Notes: a model not told the origin generated them from the sequence alone. A stretch of 64,000 nucleotides of DNA from CAIWHR01 sp963788185 (GCA_963788185.1 CAWBGE010000021.1:248001-312000); one strand, 5' to 3'; positions 37,327 to 46,709 are shown, counted from the first letter of the stretch. Numbers and translations are program-made.

Positions 37327-37944
37327 ATGCCGATTCCGTCCAGCATCTATCTTGCTTCGAAGAGCCCGCGGCGCAGCGACCTCCTGCGCCAGCTTGGCGT
37401 CGAGTTCACCGAGCTCAGGCTGCGCGAAGCGGCCGGGCGCGAGCGCGACGTCGTCGAGGGTCCGCGCCCCGACGAAGCGGCACGCGACTACGTGACACGA
37501 ATCGCCCGCACCAAGGCGCTGGTGGCCTGGCACCGGATGGGTCAGCGGCAACTGCCGCCGCTGCCGGTGCTGGCCGCGGACACCGAGGTCGTCCTCGACG
37601 GCGCGATTTTCGGCAAGCCGACCGACCGCGCCGACGCCACGCGGATGCTGCAGGCGCTTTCCGGGCGCACGCACGAAGTGATCTCGGCGCTGTACCTCAA
37701 GTGGAACCACGCGATCGAGGGCGCGGTGTCCGTGTCGCGCGTCACTTTCCGGACCCTCGATGCCGCCGACATCGAACGCTACTGCGCGACCGACGAGCCG
37801 CTGGACAAGGCCGGCGCCTATGCGATTCAGGGGCGCGCTGCCGGGTTCATTTCGCATCTCGACGGCAGCTACTCCGGTGTCGTCGGCCTGCCCCTCTTCG
37901 AGACCGCCCAGATTCTGACGCGAATCGGCCATGCCGTGCTATAA
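37327..37944 (+). CDS. Maf-family nucleotide pyrophosphatase
   Basis: 205 residues. Family blocks: IYLASKSPRRSDLLRQLGV (triphosphate site), VLAADTEVVLDGAIFGKP (metal site), LSGRTHEVISAL and the C-terminal YAIQGRAAGFISHLDGSYSGVVGLPL. The last block with Q-G-R-A-A fits the dTTP/UTP pyrophosphatase branch (YhdE-like) rather than YceF, with moderate certainty. These house-cleaning enzymes hydrolyse non-canonical or excess nucleoside triphosphates. It sits between rlmH and rng as in many betaproteobacteria. Confidence 0.93.
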   Translation: MPIPSSIYLASKSPRRSDLLRQLGVEFTELRLREAAGRERDVVEGPRPDEAARDYVTRIARTKALVAWHRMGQRQLPPLPVLAADTEVVLDGAIFGKPTDRADATRMLQALSGRTHEVISALYLKWNHAIEGAVSVSRVTFRTLDAADIERYCATDEPLDKAGAYAIQGRAAGFISHLDGSYSGVVGLPLFETAQILTRIGHAVL

Positions 37945-38067
37945 CGAATGCCAACGGCATGCGACCTCCGCGACGATCCGGTTCGCCCGCCCCTCGCTTG
38001 CGCATCATGCTGCCGGCGCCACCGCCGGCCGCCCCCGGGACTCCAATCTTGAACTCTTCGCGCACCG

Positions 38068-39531
38068 ATGTCTCATGAGATCCTTATCAACGTAACTCCC
38101 CAGGAAACCCGCGTCGCGATGCTCGAGCAGGGCGTCGTGCAGGAACTCCACATGGAGCGCCAGAGTGCGCGCGGGCTGGTCGGCAACATCTACCTCGGTC
38201 GCGTCGCACGCGTCCTGCCGGGGATGCAGAGCGCGTTCGTGGAGATCGGCCTCGAACGGGCGGCGTTCCTGCACATCGCCGACATCTGGGAGCACCGCCA
38301 GGGCGGGCACGGCGGAACCGACACGCGGCCCATCGAGCGGATCCTGCACGAGGGTCAGCCGCTGCTGGTCCAGGTGATCAAGGATCCGATCGGGACCAAG
38401 GGGGCGCGACTGTCCACGCAGGTGAGCCTCGCCGGACGGCTGCTCGTCTACCTGCCGCAGGACTCGCACATCGGCATCTCGCAGCGGATCGAGGACGAGG
38501 CCGAGCGCGAGAGCCTGCGCGACAAGCTGCAGCAGCTGCTGCCCGAAGGCCTCACCGGGGGCTTCATCATCCGCACCATGGCCGAGGCGGCCAGCGAGCG
38601 CGAGATGGCCAACGACATCGAGTACCTGACCAAGCTCTGGGGCGACCTCAACACCTCGACGCGGGAGGTGCCGGCACCGGCACTCCTGTACCAGGATCTG
38701 TCGCTCGCGCAGCGCGTGCTGCGCGACATGGCCACCGAGGAAACGTCGCGCGTGGTCGTCGACTCCCGCGACACCTACGTCCGGATGCAGGAATTCGCTC
38801 GCGACTACACGCCGGTGCTGGTCGAGCGGGTCCAGCTTCACAGCGGCGAGCGTCCGCTGTTCGATCTCTACAGCGTCGAGGACGAGATCGAGAAGGCGCT
38901 GTCGCGACGCGTGGACTTGAAGTCCGGCGGCTACCTGATCGTCGACCAGACCGAGGCGATGACGACCATCGACGTCAACACCGGCGGCTTCGTCGGCGGA
39001 CGCAACTTCGACGACACCATCTTCAAGACCAACCTCGAAGCGGCGCAAGTGATCGCGCGGCAGCTCCGGCTGCGCAATCTCGGCGGCATCATCGTCATCG
39101 ATTTCATCGACATGGAGCTGCCCGACCACCGGGCTGCGGTGCTGGCCGAACTCAACCGGGCGCTGGAGCGCGACCGCACGCGGCTCACCGTCAACGGCTT
39201 CACGCAGCTGGGCCTGGTCGAGATGACGCGCAAACGCACCCGCGAGTCGCTCGCCCACATTCTGTGCGAGTCCTGCCCGACCTGCCACGGCCGCGGCGAG
39301 ATCAAGACCGCGCAGACCGCCTGCTACGAGATCCTGCGCGAGATCCTCCGCGAGTCGAAGCAGTTCAACGCGCGCGAGTTCCGCATCCTCGCCTCGCAGT
39401 CGGTGATCGACCTCTTCCTCGACGAGGAGTCGCAGTCTCTGGCGCAGCTCGGCGACTTCATCGGCAAGCCGATCTCGCTGCAGGTCGAGTCGATCTACAC
39501 GCAGGAGCAGTACGACATCATTCTGATCTGA
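38068..39531 (+). CDS. rng: Ribonuclease G
   Basis: 487 residues. The N-terminal S1 domain (~35-125, with NIYLGRVARVLPGMQSAFVE) is interrupted in the usual way and followed by the RNase E/G catalytic domain. Catalytic Asp residues lie in TIDVNTGGFVGG and IVIDFIDME. The zinc-link cysteines are in SCPTCHGRG. The C-terminal half lacks the degradosome scaffold of RNase E, which defines RNase G. It matures the 5' end of 16S rRNA and degrades some mRNAs. It closes the nadD-rng run and converges on the LysR gene with a 35-bp gap. Confidence 0.97.
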   Translation: MSHEILINVTPQETRVAMLEQGVVQELHMERQSARGLVGNIYLGRVARVLPGMQSAFVEIGLERAAFLHIADIWEHRQGGHGGTDTRPIERILHEGQPLLVQVIKDPIGTKGARLSTQVSLAGRLLVYLPQDSHIGISQRIEDEAERESLRDKLQQLLPEGLTGGFIIRTMAEAASEREMANDIEYLTKLWGDLNTSTREVPAPALLYQDLSLAQRVLRDMATEETSRVVVDSRDTYVRMQEFARDYTPVLVERVQLHSGERPLFDLYSVEDEIEKALSRRVDLKSGGYLIVDQTEAMTTIDVNTGGFVGGRNFDDTIFKTNLEAAQVIARQLRLRNLGGIIVIDFIDMELPDHRAAVLAELNRALERDRTRLTVNGFTQLGLVEMTRKRTRESLAHILCESCPTCHGRGEIKTAQTACYEILREILRESKQFNAREFRILASQSVIDLFLDEESQSLAQLGDFIGKPISLQVESIYTQEQYDIILI

Positions 39532-39566
39532 CGCCCCGCCGCCACACCCGGGATGCCCCGCCCCGC

Positions 39567-40544
39567 TCAGGTGCGCGCGGCTTCCGGCACCGCCTGCAAA
39601 CCGTAGAGCGCCGCAGCTTCCTCGCGCAACAGCTTCAGCATGGTCCCGGCACTCGGCGACAGCGGCGTGTCCTGGCGCGTGATGATGCCGAACGCGTCCA
39701 TCTCGCAATCGGCGACCACCGGCAGCACCGCCAGCATCCCGTGCTGCTCGTAGTGGTGCGCGATCTCGGTCGGAATCAAGGCGACCATGTCCGATTGCTG
39801 GAGCAGACTCGTGATCATTGGAAGCGCCACCGTCTCGACGGTGTTCCTGGGAGGCTCCAGGCCCGCCTGGCGGCACATCATGTCGAAGCGGTGGCGGAGC
39901 ACGCTGCCCGACAGCGGGAGTATCCAGGCCAGAGGCATCAGGTCGCGCAGGGCCGGGGCAGGCGCACGCTGCCGCAGAGGGTGATCCACGCGCACCACCA
40001 GCGACACCGCTTCGCGGGTCAGCGGCTGGTAGCAGAGGCGGCTCTTGTCGTGCCGTTCGAACAGCCGTGCCACGAGTATGTCGAGGGCTCCCTGATGCAG
40101 CCGCTGGTGAAGCACGTCGCTGGTTTCGATGACGACGTGAACCTGGACATCCGGGAAGCTCTGCTTCATCCGGATGATCGTCCGCGGGACCAGCGTGGTA
40201 CTGGGGCCCAGAATGACGCCGAGGTTGACCTGCCCGGTCAACCCGGACTTGAGCGCCAGGATTTCCTCGTGCGCCTGACTGAGGCTCGAAAGCACCATGC
40301 GCGCGTGGCGTGTCATGATCTCCCCGTACCAGGTGGGCCGGATGCCCCGCGGCAACCGCTCGAACAACGCCACGCCGAGCATGTCCTCCAACTCCTTGAG
40401 CAGCTTGGAAGCGCCGGGCTGCGTCATACCCAGCGCTTCCGCCGCACGATGGATGTTGCGCTCCTCGTCGAGGCCGACCAGCAGCACGAGTTGCCGGGTC
40501 TTCAGTCGCGACCGGATGAACCAGTTCGAGTAAGCCGTGGCCAA
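39567..40544 (-). CDS. LysR-family regulator, GbpR-like
   Basis: 325 residues. The HTH (LKTRQLVLLVGLDEERNIHRAAEALGMTQPGASKLLKELE, family landmark) is followed by an effector domain with GQVNLGVILGPSTTLVPR. The pattern R-L-K-T-R-Q-L, M-T-Q-P-G-A-S-K-L-L-K-E-L-E resembles GbpR-type regulators, which in Agrobacterium and Azospirillum lie divergent from sugar-binding-protein genes. Here it is divergent from such a gene, 301 bp away, so control of the sugar importer is likely. A palindrome lies 36 bp upstream of its start. Confidence 0.9.
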   Translation of the reverse strand: MATAYSNWFIRSRLKTRQLVLLVGLDEERNIHRAAEALGMTQPGASKLLKELEDMLGVALFERLPRGIRPTWYGEIMTRHARMVLSSLSQAHEEILALKSGLTGQVNLGVILGPSTTLVPRTIIRMKQSFPDVQVHVVIETSDVLHQRLHQGALDILVARLFERHDKSRLCYQPLTREAVSLVVRVDHPLRQRAPAPALRDLMPLAWILPLSGSVLRHRFDMMCRQAGLEPPRNTVETVALPMITSLLQQSDMVALIPTEIAHHYEQHGMLAVLPVVADCEMDAFGIITRQDTPLSPSAGTMLKLLREEAAALYGLQAVPEAART

Positions 40545-40845
40545 GAGATCCTCAAGATCGGCGACAAAGGATACGATTAATGATATTCATCATGCGAAAA
40601 ATAGTATTAGAAAGTTATTGCTCGTCACCTTAGCATGGCTGCCGGCCGTAAAATGGCCCTGTTGCAGGCATTGGCGTAGGCATCGGGTTGCCATCGAGGT
40701 GTCGGTCGGACAGAATTTTCGGCTCTGGTGCGGCACTCTGCCGGCATTGCACCGGCGGCGACCGCCCGAGAAGGCGCGGCATCGAAAGGGCTATCGTGAG
40801 GAGAGGCAACGGTTCGGGCAGTGAACCCAACACCAAGGAGATGAA
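40545..40845. promoter_or_regulatory. Divergent promoter region, LysR gene and sugar importer
   Basis: These 301 bp contain no supported gene. The half next to the LysR gene (40570-40620) is AT-rich (ATTAATGATATTCATCATGCG, then AAAAATAGTATTAGAAAG), unlike its surroundings, and contains a palindrome. The half next to the binding-protein gene is GC-rich and ends with AAGGAG before ATG 40846. Confidence 0.5.
40580..40593. promoter_or_regulatory. Palindrome ATGAT-N4-ATCAT, candidate LysR operator
   Basis: ATGAT-ATTC-ATCAT forms a perfect 5-bp inverted repeat of 14 bp, embedded in AT-rich sequence 36 bp upstream of the LysR start. LysR sites are commonly AT-rich dyads of the T-N11-A form, and this sequence fits that form. 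Binding is inferred from position. Confidence 0.5.
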
Positions 40846-41871
40846 ATGAACAAGCACGGATTGACACCGACGACGCTGGTTGCAGCACTGCTTCTGGTCG
40901 TGGCGGCGCAGAGTTCCGCGATGGCAGCAGACACCGCAAAGAAGAAGATCGCCCTCTCCAACAACTACGCCGGCAATTCCTGGCGGCAGGCGATGCTGAA
41001 GAGCTGGGACAAGGTCACCAAGGACGCGGTGGCCAAGGGCGTGGTCGCCCAGGCGCCGAGTTTCACGACCGCCGAGAACCAGGCTACCGAACAGGCGGCC
41101 CAGATCCAGAACATGATCCTGCAGGGCTTCGATGCCATCGTGCTCAATGCAGCGTCGCCCACGGCGCTCAACGGCGCAGTGAAGAAGGCCTGCGACGCGG
41201 GAATCGTGGTGGTCTCGTTCGACGGCATCGTCACCGAGCCCTGCGCCTATCGAATCGCGGTCGATTTCAAGCAGCTGGGGGAGATGCAGATCGACTACTT
41301 CGCCAGCCGCGGCCTCAAGGGCAACCTGCTCGAAGTGCGCGGCCTCGCCGGCGTTTTCGTCGATGACGAGATCCACCAGGGCACGCTCAACGGCGTCAAG
41401 CGGCATCCCGAATTCAAGATCGTCGGGTCGGTCCACGGCAACTGGACGCAGACGGTAGCCCAGAAGGAGGTCGCGGGCATCCTGTCGACGCTCCCGCCGG
41501 TCACGGTCGTCGCCACGCAAGGCGGCGACGGCTATGGTGCAGCCCAGGCCTTCAAGGCCGCGGGACGGCCAACGCCGGTGATCTTCCTCGGCAATCGCCA
41601 CGACGAACTGGTATGGTGGAAGGAACAGCGCGATGCGAATCGCTACGAGACCATGTCGGCGTCGATCGCGCCAGGATCGTCGACGTTCGCGTTCTGGGTC
41701 GCGCAGCAGGTTCTGGCAGGTGCCAAAGTGCCCAAGGAAATGACCCTGCCGATCAGCACTGTCACGCAGAAGACGCTGGACGCGGCGTTGAAGAGCACCG
41801 AGCCCGGTGGCGTCGTCAACGTCGAGTATTCGCAAAAGGAAGTGATCGACTTCATCGCCAAGGCAAAATAG
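40846..41871 (+). CDS. Sugar ABC importer periplasmic binding protein (CUT2/type I)
   Basis: 341 residues. A Sec signal peptide (MNKHGLTPTTLVAALLLVVAAQ, cleavage likely after S-A-M-A-A) precedes a type I periplasmic fold: KIALSNNYAGNSWRQAML, ENQATEQAAQIQNMILQGFDAIVLNAASPTALNGAV, IVVVSFDGIV. These are the strand-helix blocks of ribose/galactose-type binding proteins. It probably delivers a monosaccharide or related compound to the permeases that follow. AAGGAG precedes the ATG. Confidence 0.92.
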   Translation: MNKHGLTPTTLVAALLLVVAAQSSAMAADTAKKKIALSNNYAGNSWRQAMLKSWDKVTKDAVAKGVVAQAPSFTTAENQATEQAAQIQNMILQGFDAIVLNAASPTALNGAVKKACDAGIVVVSFDGIVTEPCAYRIAVDFKQLGEMQIDYFASRGLKGNLLEVRGLAGVFVDDEIHQGTLNGVKRHPEFKIVGSVHGNWTQTVAQKEVAGILSTLPPVTVVATQGGDGYGAAQAFKAAGRPTPVIFLGNRHDELVWWKEQRDANRYETMSASIAPGSSTFAFWVAQQVLAGAKVPKEMTLPISTVTQKTLDAALKSTEPGGVVNVEYSQKEVIDFIAKAK

Positions 41872-41975
41872 CGATCCGCGGCCGCGGGGCATCGGAACCT
41901 CCCGGGTCCGGTGTCCCGTTGCTGCGATCGTGTGCCCGGTCGAGCATGTCATGGACACGCAGTTGAGGACCACCT

Positions 41976-43451
41976 TTGTTGGATACGCGATCGAACTCCG
42001 ATCCGCTGGTTCGGGCCGTTGACATCGGCAAGTCATTTGGCGCCGTGCGGGCGTTGCGCAAGGCGAGCCTGGACCTTCGGCGCGGCGAGAGCGTCGGCAT
42101 CGTCGGACACAACGGCGCCGGCAAGTCCACGCTGATGAACATTCTGTGCGGCACGCTGGCGCCCGACGAAGGCGAATTGGTCGTGGGTGGCGGCCCGGTC
42201 ACGTCGCATTGGGACGTCCGCGAGGCGCAGCGCCTGGGCGTGCGACGGGTATTCCAGGAGCTGTCGCTGTGCCCCAACCTCACGCTGGCCGAGAACATGC
42301 ACCTCGCCCAGCCCGCCCGGGGTGGCCTGGGCTGGCGCAAACGCGCCGGCGCGGTGCTGATGGGCACGCTGGACCGCATATTTCCCGGCCATGGGCTGCG
42401 GCCCGACCACGTCATCGCCGATCTGCCGATCGGCCAGCGACAGGTCGTGGAGATCGCGCGCGCCTTCACGCGTGGCCAACAGGCCCTGGACGTGATGATC
42501 CTCGACGAGCCGACATCGTCGCTGGACAGTCGCGCCAGCCACCAGCTATTGGCCTACATCCGCGATTTCGTTACCGAGGGCGGGACCTGCGTGCTGATCA
42601 CGCACAAGTTGCGCGAGATCTTCGACGTTGCCGACCGTGTCGTGGTGATGCGCGACGGCGCGGTCGTGGACTCGGTCGCAACCGGCGAGACCGACCGCGA
42701 ACGTCTGGTCGCGGCGATGGGGCAGGACGAGCAGAGCGCGAGCGCAGCCGGTCCCGGTCGCGGCACGTCCGGCGCGACGGCGGAAATTGTCGTCCAGAGC
42801 GACGGCGGCGGCCATCCGGGACTGCATGTCCGCCGCGGCGAGGTGATCGGCCTCGCGGGCCTCGCGGGCCACGGGCAAACCGACCTGCTGGTGCGACTCC
42901 GCGATGCCGCCGACGGCTTGCCCGATCGCGAGCTCAAGGTGACGGCGCCGGCGGCCTTCGTCGCCGGAGACCGACAGGCCGACGGCGTATTCCCGCTCTG
43001 GTCGATCGAGCGCAACATGAGCGTGGGTTCGCTGACAAATTTGCGGCGGCGCGGTCTGATCGACCTGTCCGCCGAGCGTCGCGAAGTGAATCGCTGGAGC
43101 AGGAGCCTCGGCGTGGTCACGCCGGACGTCGGCTTGCCGATCATGTCGCTGTCGGGCGGCAATCAGCAGAAGGTCCTGTTCGCCCGCGCGCTGGCGTCGC
43201 CTGCAAACATCATCCTGATGGACGATCCGATGCGCGGCGTCGATGTGGGCACCAAACATGACGTCTACGAACTCATCGCCGCCGAGGTGCAGGGCGGGCG
43301 CAGTTTCATCTGGTACACGACCGAGTTCGACGAGCTCTATCACTGCGATCGCGTCTACGTGTTCCGCAACGGCCATGTCGTGGGCGAGATCGCGCGCGGC
43401 GAATTGAGCGAGGAGCGCGTGCTGAGCCTTTCGTTCGAGGAGGTCGCGTGA
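41976..43451 (+). CDS. Sugar ABC importer ATPase, two-domain (RbsA/MglA-like)
   Basis: 491 residues with two tandem nucleotide-binding domains. NBD1 has Walker A G-H-N-G-A-G-K-S-T, signature-like LPIGQRQVVEIARAF and Walker B VMILDEPTSSLD. NBD2 (~265-490) has the degenerate Walker A typical of this family (GLAGLAGHGQTDLL), signature MSLSGGNQQKVLFARAL and Walker B IILMDDPMRGVDVG. The start is TTG 41976 with GAGGA 8 bp upstream; no ATG fits. NBD2 is somewhat shorter than usual. It overlaps the next permease by 4 bp. Confidence 0.94.
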   Translation: MLDTRSNSDPLVRAVDIGKSFGAVRALRKASLDLRRGESVGIVGHNGAGKSTLMNILCGTLAPDEGELVVGGGPVTSHWDVREAQRLGVRRVFQELSLCPNLTLAENMHLAQPARGGLGWRKRAGAVLMGTLDRIFPGHGLRPDHVIADLPIGQRQVVEIARAFTRGQQALDVMILDEPTSSLDSRASHQLLAYIRDFVTEGGTCVLITHKLREIFDVADRVVVMRDGAVVDSVATGETDRERLVAAMGQDEQSASAAGPGRGTSGATAEIVVQSDGGGHPGLHVRRGEVIGLAGLAGHGQTDLLVRLRDAADGLPDRELKVTAPAAFVAGDRQADGVFPLWSIERNMSVGSLTNLRRRGLIDLSAERREVNRWSRSLGVVTPDVGLPIMSLSGGNQQKVLFARALASPANIILMDDPMRGVDVGTKHDVYELIAAEVQGGRSFIWYTTEFDELYHCDRVYVFRNGHVVGEIARGELSEERVLSLSFEEVA

Positions 43452-44443
43452 GCCTGCTGCGAACTCCGGCGCCCGCCGGCCTGCCGGCGCTGGCAGCCGC
43501 CGCGCGGGGGGCCGGCAAGTGGGCGCCACTGCTGCGCACGCTGCTGCCCGCATTGGCGCTCGCCCTTCTGCTGGGAGCGGTGTTCTGGCAGCACCCGAGG
43601 ACGATGTCCTATTTCGGCCTCAACCTGCTGTTAAACCTCGCCATTCCGATCATGTTCGCGACGCTCGCGCAGATGATGATCCTGGCGGTGAGCGACCTCG
43701 ACCTGTCGATCGGCCCCTTCGTCTCGCTGACGGCGACGATCGGGGCAACGCTGCTGCCCACGGAGCCGTTGCTCGCCGTCGGCGCGCTCGCCGCTGCTGT
43801 CGCCGCCTACGCGTTGGCGGGCGCGCTTATCGAGTGGCGCCGCCTGCCTTCCATCGTCGTCACGCTGGGGCTGTCATTCGTCTGGCTCGGCTGCGCCGTA
43901 ATCCTGCTTCCCACGCCGGGCGGCAAGGCTCCCGCGTGGCTGAGCGATGCAATGCTCTGGAAGGCGCCGCTGATGCCGCTGCCGATCTGGATCGCGATCG
44001 TGGCGGCGCTTCTCGGACACCTGCTCGTCACCCGCAGCGCGTTCGGCAGCGTCGTGCGCGGCCTGGGTGGCAACGCGGCCGCGGTCGCGCGTGCCGGGTG
44101 GTCGCTGGTGCGCGTGCGCGCCGGCGTGTATGCGGTGGCCGGCGTGTTCGGTGTGCTGGCCGGGCTGCTGCTGGTGGGCCAGACGACGTCGGCCGATGCC
44201 AACATTGCCTCGCGCTACACGCTGGTGTCGATCGCCGCGGTCATCCTCGGCGGCGGCGAGTTCGTCGGCGGACGTGTGTCGCCCGTCGGTGCGGTCGTCG
44301 GCGCCCTCACGATGACCTTGGCCGCGTCGTTCCTGACCTTTCTGCGCATCGCGCCGGACTGGCAAGTTGGCATGCAGGGCCTGATCCTGATCCTGGTACT
44401 CGGCCTGCGCGCCGTCATCGACCGCCTGGAGCGCAAGTCATGA
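43448..44443 (+). CDS. Sugar ABC importer permease 1 (CUT2, RbsC-like)
   Basis: 331 residues and about ten hydrophobic segments. Family blocks include FATLAQMMILAVSDLDLSIG, RSAFGSVVRGLGGNAAAVARAG and the C-terminal VSIAAVILGGGEFVGGRVS (the conserved G-G-x-S/E-x-x-G-G segment). It starts with GTG at 43448, overlapping the ATPase stop, and its own stop overlaps the second permease by 4 bp, so translation is coupled throughout. CUT2 systems often use one permease as a homodimer; two paralogues here imply a heterodimer. Confidence 0.92.
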   Translation: MSLLRTPAPAGLPALAAAARGAGKWAPLLRTLLPALALALLLGAVFWQHPRTMSYFGLNLLLNLAIPIMFATLAQMMILAVSDLDLSIGPFVSLTATIGATLLPTEPLLAVGALAAAVAAYALAGALIEWRRLPSIVVTLGLSFVWLGCAVILLPTPGGKAPAWLSDAMLWKAPLMPLPIWIAIVAALLGHLLVTRSAFGSVVRGLGGNAAAVARAGWSLVRVRAGVYAVAGVFGVLAGLLLVGQTTSADANIASRYTLVSIAAVILGGGEFVGGRVSPVGAVVGALTMTLAASFLTFLRIAPDWQVGMQGLILILVLGLRAVIDRLERKS

Positions 44444-45417
44444 GTCCCGCCGGCACCACCTCTCCGGAAGACCGCCCGGCTCGCCGGCGCTGGATCGTGC
44501 AACCCTGGCTCGGCTCCTGGGTCGCCGCAGCGCTCGCCTGGGGTATTGCGGTGGTCGCGGGCCAGGGGCAAGGCTCGGGCGACCTCATCAGCGCCGCGCT
44601 CAGCTTTTCGGCCTTTACCGTCCTGGTCTCGCTGGGCCAGATGCTGGTGATCAGCACCGGGCCGGGCAACGCCGACCTGTCGATTCCGTCGGCGATCGCG
44701 CTCGCGAGCGCGGTGTCGATGATCGTGATGAACGGCGACAACTCGATGATCGTGCCCGGCCTCCTTGCAGCAATCGCCGCTGGCGCGGGCGTCGGGTTGT
44801 TCAACTTCGCGCTCATTCGCCTGCTGCGCATCCCGCCGATCATCGCTACGCTGTCGGGCTCGATGATCGTGATGTCGGTGGCGATCAGCGTCGGCCGCGG
44901 CCTGAAGATCAAGCCGCCGCCGCTCTTCTCCGATCTGCTGGCCCTGCGCCTGCTTGGCATCCCGCTGGTCGCGCTGGTCGCGCTCGCCATCAGCGTGGCT
45001 GTCTGGGTCATGATCGAGCGCAGCGTGCTCGGGCGCTCCATCGCCGCCATCGGCCAGAACCGGCGCGCCGCGCACCTTGCGGGCGTGCGGGTGGAGCGCA
45101 CGCGTCTCGTCACCTACGTGATCTGCGCCGCGCTCGCAGGACTCACCGGCGCCCTCATTGCCGGCTTTGCCGGCGGCAACTCGCTCGATCAGGGCGAGGA
45201 GTACCTGTTGCTGACGATCGCTGTCGTCGTCATCGGCGGGTCGTCGGTCAGCGGCGGACGACCCTGCGTTCCCGGGATCTGGGGCGCGGCGCTGTTCATG
45301 TTCCTGCTGGTGGCCATGCTCAACGCCGCCGGTGCCGGACCGGGATTGCGGATGCTGTTGACCGGTCTCATCATCATCGCGGTGATCGTCGTCGCCGGCA
45401 CGCGCGACCCGACCTGA
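44440..45417 (+). CDS. Sugar ABC importer permease 2 (CUT2, RbsC-like)
   Basis: 325 residues and about ten hydrophobic segments. Blocks: LVSLGQMLVISTGPGNADLSI, RSVLGRSIAAIGQNRRAAHLAGV (cytoplasmic loop contacting the ATPase) and LLLTIAVVVIGGSSVSGGR. ATG 44440 overlaps the upstream permease stop (ATGA). It is followed after 26 bp by the SMP-30/gluconolactonase gene. It completes the transporter of this second sugar locus. Confidence 0.92.
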   Translation: MSPAGTTSPEDRPARRRWIVQPWLGSWVAAALAWGIAVVAGQGQGSGDLISAALSFSAFTVLVSLGQMLVISTGPGNADLSIPSAIALASAVSMIVMNGDNSMIVPGLLAAIAAGAGVGLFNFALIRLLRIPPIIATLSGSMIVMSVAISVGRGLKIKPPPLFSDLLALRLLGIPLVALVALAISVAVWVMIERSVLGRSIAAIGQNRRAAHLAGVRVERTRLVTYVICAALAGLTGALIAGFAGGNSLDQGEEYLLLTIAVVVIGGSSVSGGRPCVPGIWGAALFMFLLVAMLNAAGAGPGLRMLLTGLIIIAVIVVAGTRDPT

Positions 45418-45443
45418 AACCTGCGGTCACTCTGGAGAGCCCC

Positions 45444-46370
45444 ATGAACCACGACCCGATCGAGGGCACCGGCTTCGAAACGATCGACCCGCGCTTCGTC
45501 GGCTGTTTCGCTCCGCATGAACGCATCGAGCGCCTGTGGCGCGGCGGTCGCTGGTGCGAGGGCCCGGCGTGGTTCGCCGCTCATCGCGCACTCGTCTGGT
45601 CGGACATCCCCAACAACCGGATGCTGCGCTTCGACGAACTCAACGGCACGGTGGGCCTGTTCCGCCAGCCGTCGAACAACTCCAACGGCAATACCGTCGA
45701 CCGGGCCGGGCGGCTTGTCACCTGCGAACACCTGACGCGACGTGTGACGCGCACCGAGCACAACGGCGAGATCACCGTCGTCGCCGATCGGTGGCAGGGT
45801 CGGCGCCTCAATTCTCCGAACGACGTGGTCGTGCATTCGGACGGCGGCGTGTGGTTCACCGACCCGAACTACGGCATTTTGTCCGACTACGAAGGCCAGA
45901 AGGCCGACAGCGAAATCGGCATCTGCGGCGTCTATCGCACCGACCCGTCGAGCGGCGCGGTCGAGCAGGTCGCGGACGATTTCGTCAAGCCCAACGGCCT
46001 GGCGTTCTCGCCGGACGAGCGCGTTCTCTACATCGCCGACACCGGCGCCAGCCACGACCCGGCGGGTCCGCGTCACATTCGCCGGTTCGACGTCGGCGCG
46101 GACGGCCGCACACTGCGCAACTCCCGCGTGTTCGCCGAGTGCACGGCGGGATTGTTCGACGGTTTCCGCGTCGATCGCGACGGTCGCGTCTGGACGAGCG
46201 CCGCCGACGGCGTTCACGTTCATTCCCCCGACGGCGAGCTGATCGGCAAGGTCCTGGTGCCCGAACCCGTCGCCAACGTGTGCTTCGGCGGGCCGCGGCG
46301 CAACCGCCTGTTCATCTGCGCCACCAGTTCGGTCTACAGCTGCTTCCTCGCCGTCAACGGCATTTGCTGA
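45444..46370 (+). CDS. SMP-30/gluconolactonase family hydrolase
   Basis: 308 residues, a six-bladed propeller. Metal-site residues are visible: Glu in CEGPAWF (~40), Asn in NNSNGNTVDRAG (~78), Asn in LNSPNDVVVHSDGGVWFTDPNYG (~130) and Asp in LYIADTGASHD (~197). These enzymes hydrolyse sugar lactones with a divalent metal. The position directly behind the importer suggests it opens the lactone of the imported aldose after oxidation, or an imported lactone. The sugar oxidoreductase is not in the window. TGGAGAG precedes the ATG. Confidence 0.92.
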   Translation: MNHDPIEGTGFETIDPRFVGCFAPHERIERLWRGGRWCEGPAWFAAHRALVWSDIPNNRMLRFDELNGTVGLFRQPSNNSNGNTVDRAGRLVTCEHLTRRVTRTEHNGEITVVADRWQGRRLNSPNDVVVHSDGGVWFTDPNYGILSDYEGQKADSEIGICGVYRTDPSSGAVEQVADDFVKPNGLAFSPDERVLYIADTGASHDPAGPRHIRRFDVGADGRTLRNSRVFAECTAGLFDGFRVDRDGRVWTSAADGVHVHSPDGELIGKVLVPEPVANVCFGGPRRNRLFICATSSVYSCFLAVNGIC

Positions 46371-46438
46371 TCCGGCACGGTGACGCGTCCAATGGCGGTT
46401 TTCGTAGAGCGGCTTTCGCCGCGAATCCGTGCTAACAT

Positions 46439-46458
46439 ATTGGTGTTAAAGCACCAAT
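46439..46458. promoter_or_regulatory. Inverted repeat upstream of the toxin-antitoxin pair, likely autoregulatory operator
   Basis: ATTGGTG and CACCAAT form a perfect 7-bp dyad around a 6-bp centre, ending 11 bp before the antitoxin ATG and next to a TAACAT/CATATT -10-like sequence. RHH antitoxins repress their own promoters by binding such dyads, so this is the probable operator. Confidence 0.6.
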
Positions 46459-46469
46459 GCGAGGCCGGT

Positions 46470-46709
46470 ATGAGCCGTTTGACCATCACCCTCTCCGAGG
46501 CCCGTTACCGGGCGCTCAAGGAAGCGTCTGCGCAGCGCGACAAGACGATCGGGCAACTGATCGATGAAAGTCTGGATTTCTACGGCATCAAGTCGCGGCA
46601 GGATGCGCGCGACCTTGTGCGCCGCGCGCGAGAACACAGCAAGCTGACCGAAGTTCAGGCGCTGGCCATCGCGCAGGAACAGGTTCGAGCGGTGCGCCGC
46701 AAGCTGTGA
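46470..46709 (+). CDS. Ribbon-helix-helix antitoxin
   Basis: 79 residues. The N-terminal MSRLTITLSEARYRALKEAS is the beta strand and first helix of a RHH DNA-binding fold, and TIGQLIDESLDFYGI supplies the second helix. The C-terminal charged helical part (ARDLVRRAREHSKLTE) would wrap the toxin. ATG 46470 has GAGG 8 bp upstream. The partner PIN toxin begins 55 bp downstream. The gene would neutralise the toxin and repress the pair through the dyad at 46439-46458. Confidence 0.85.
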   Translation: MSRLTITLSEARYRALKEASAQRDKTIGQLIDESLDFYGIKSRQDARDLVRRAREHSKLTEVQALAIAQEQVRAVRRKL

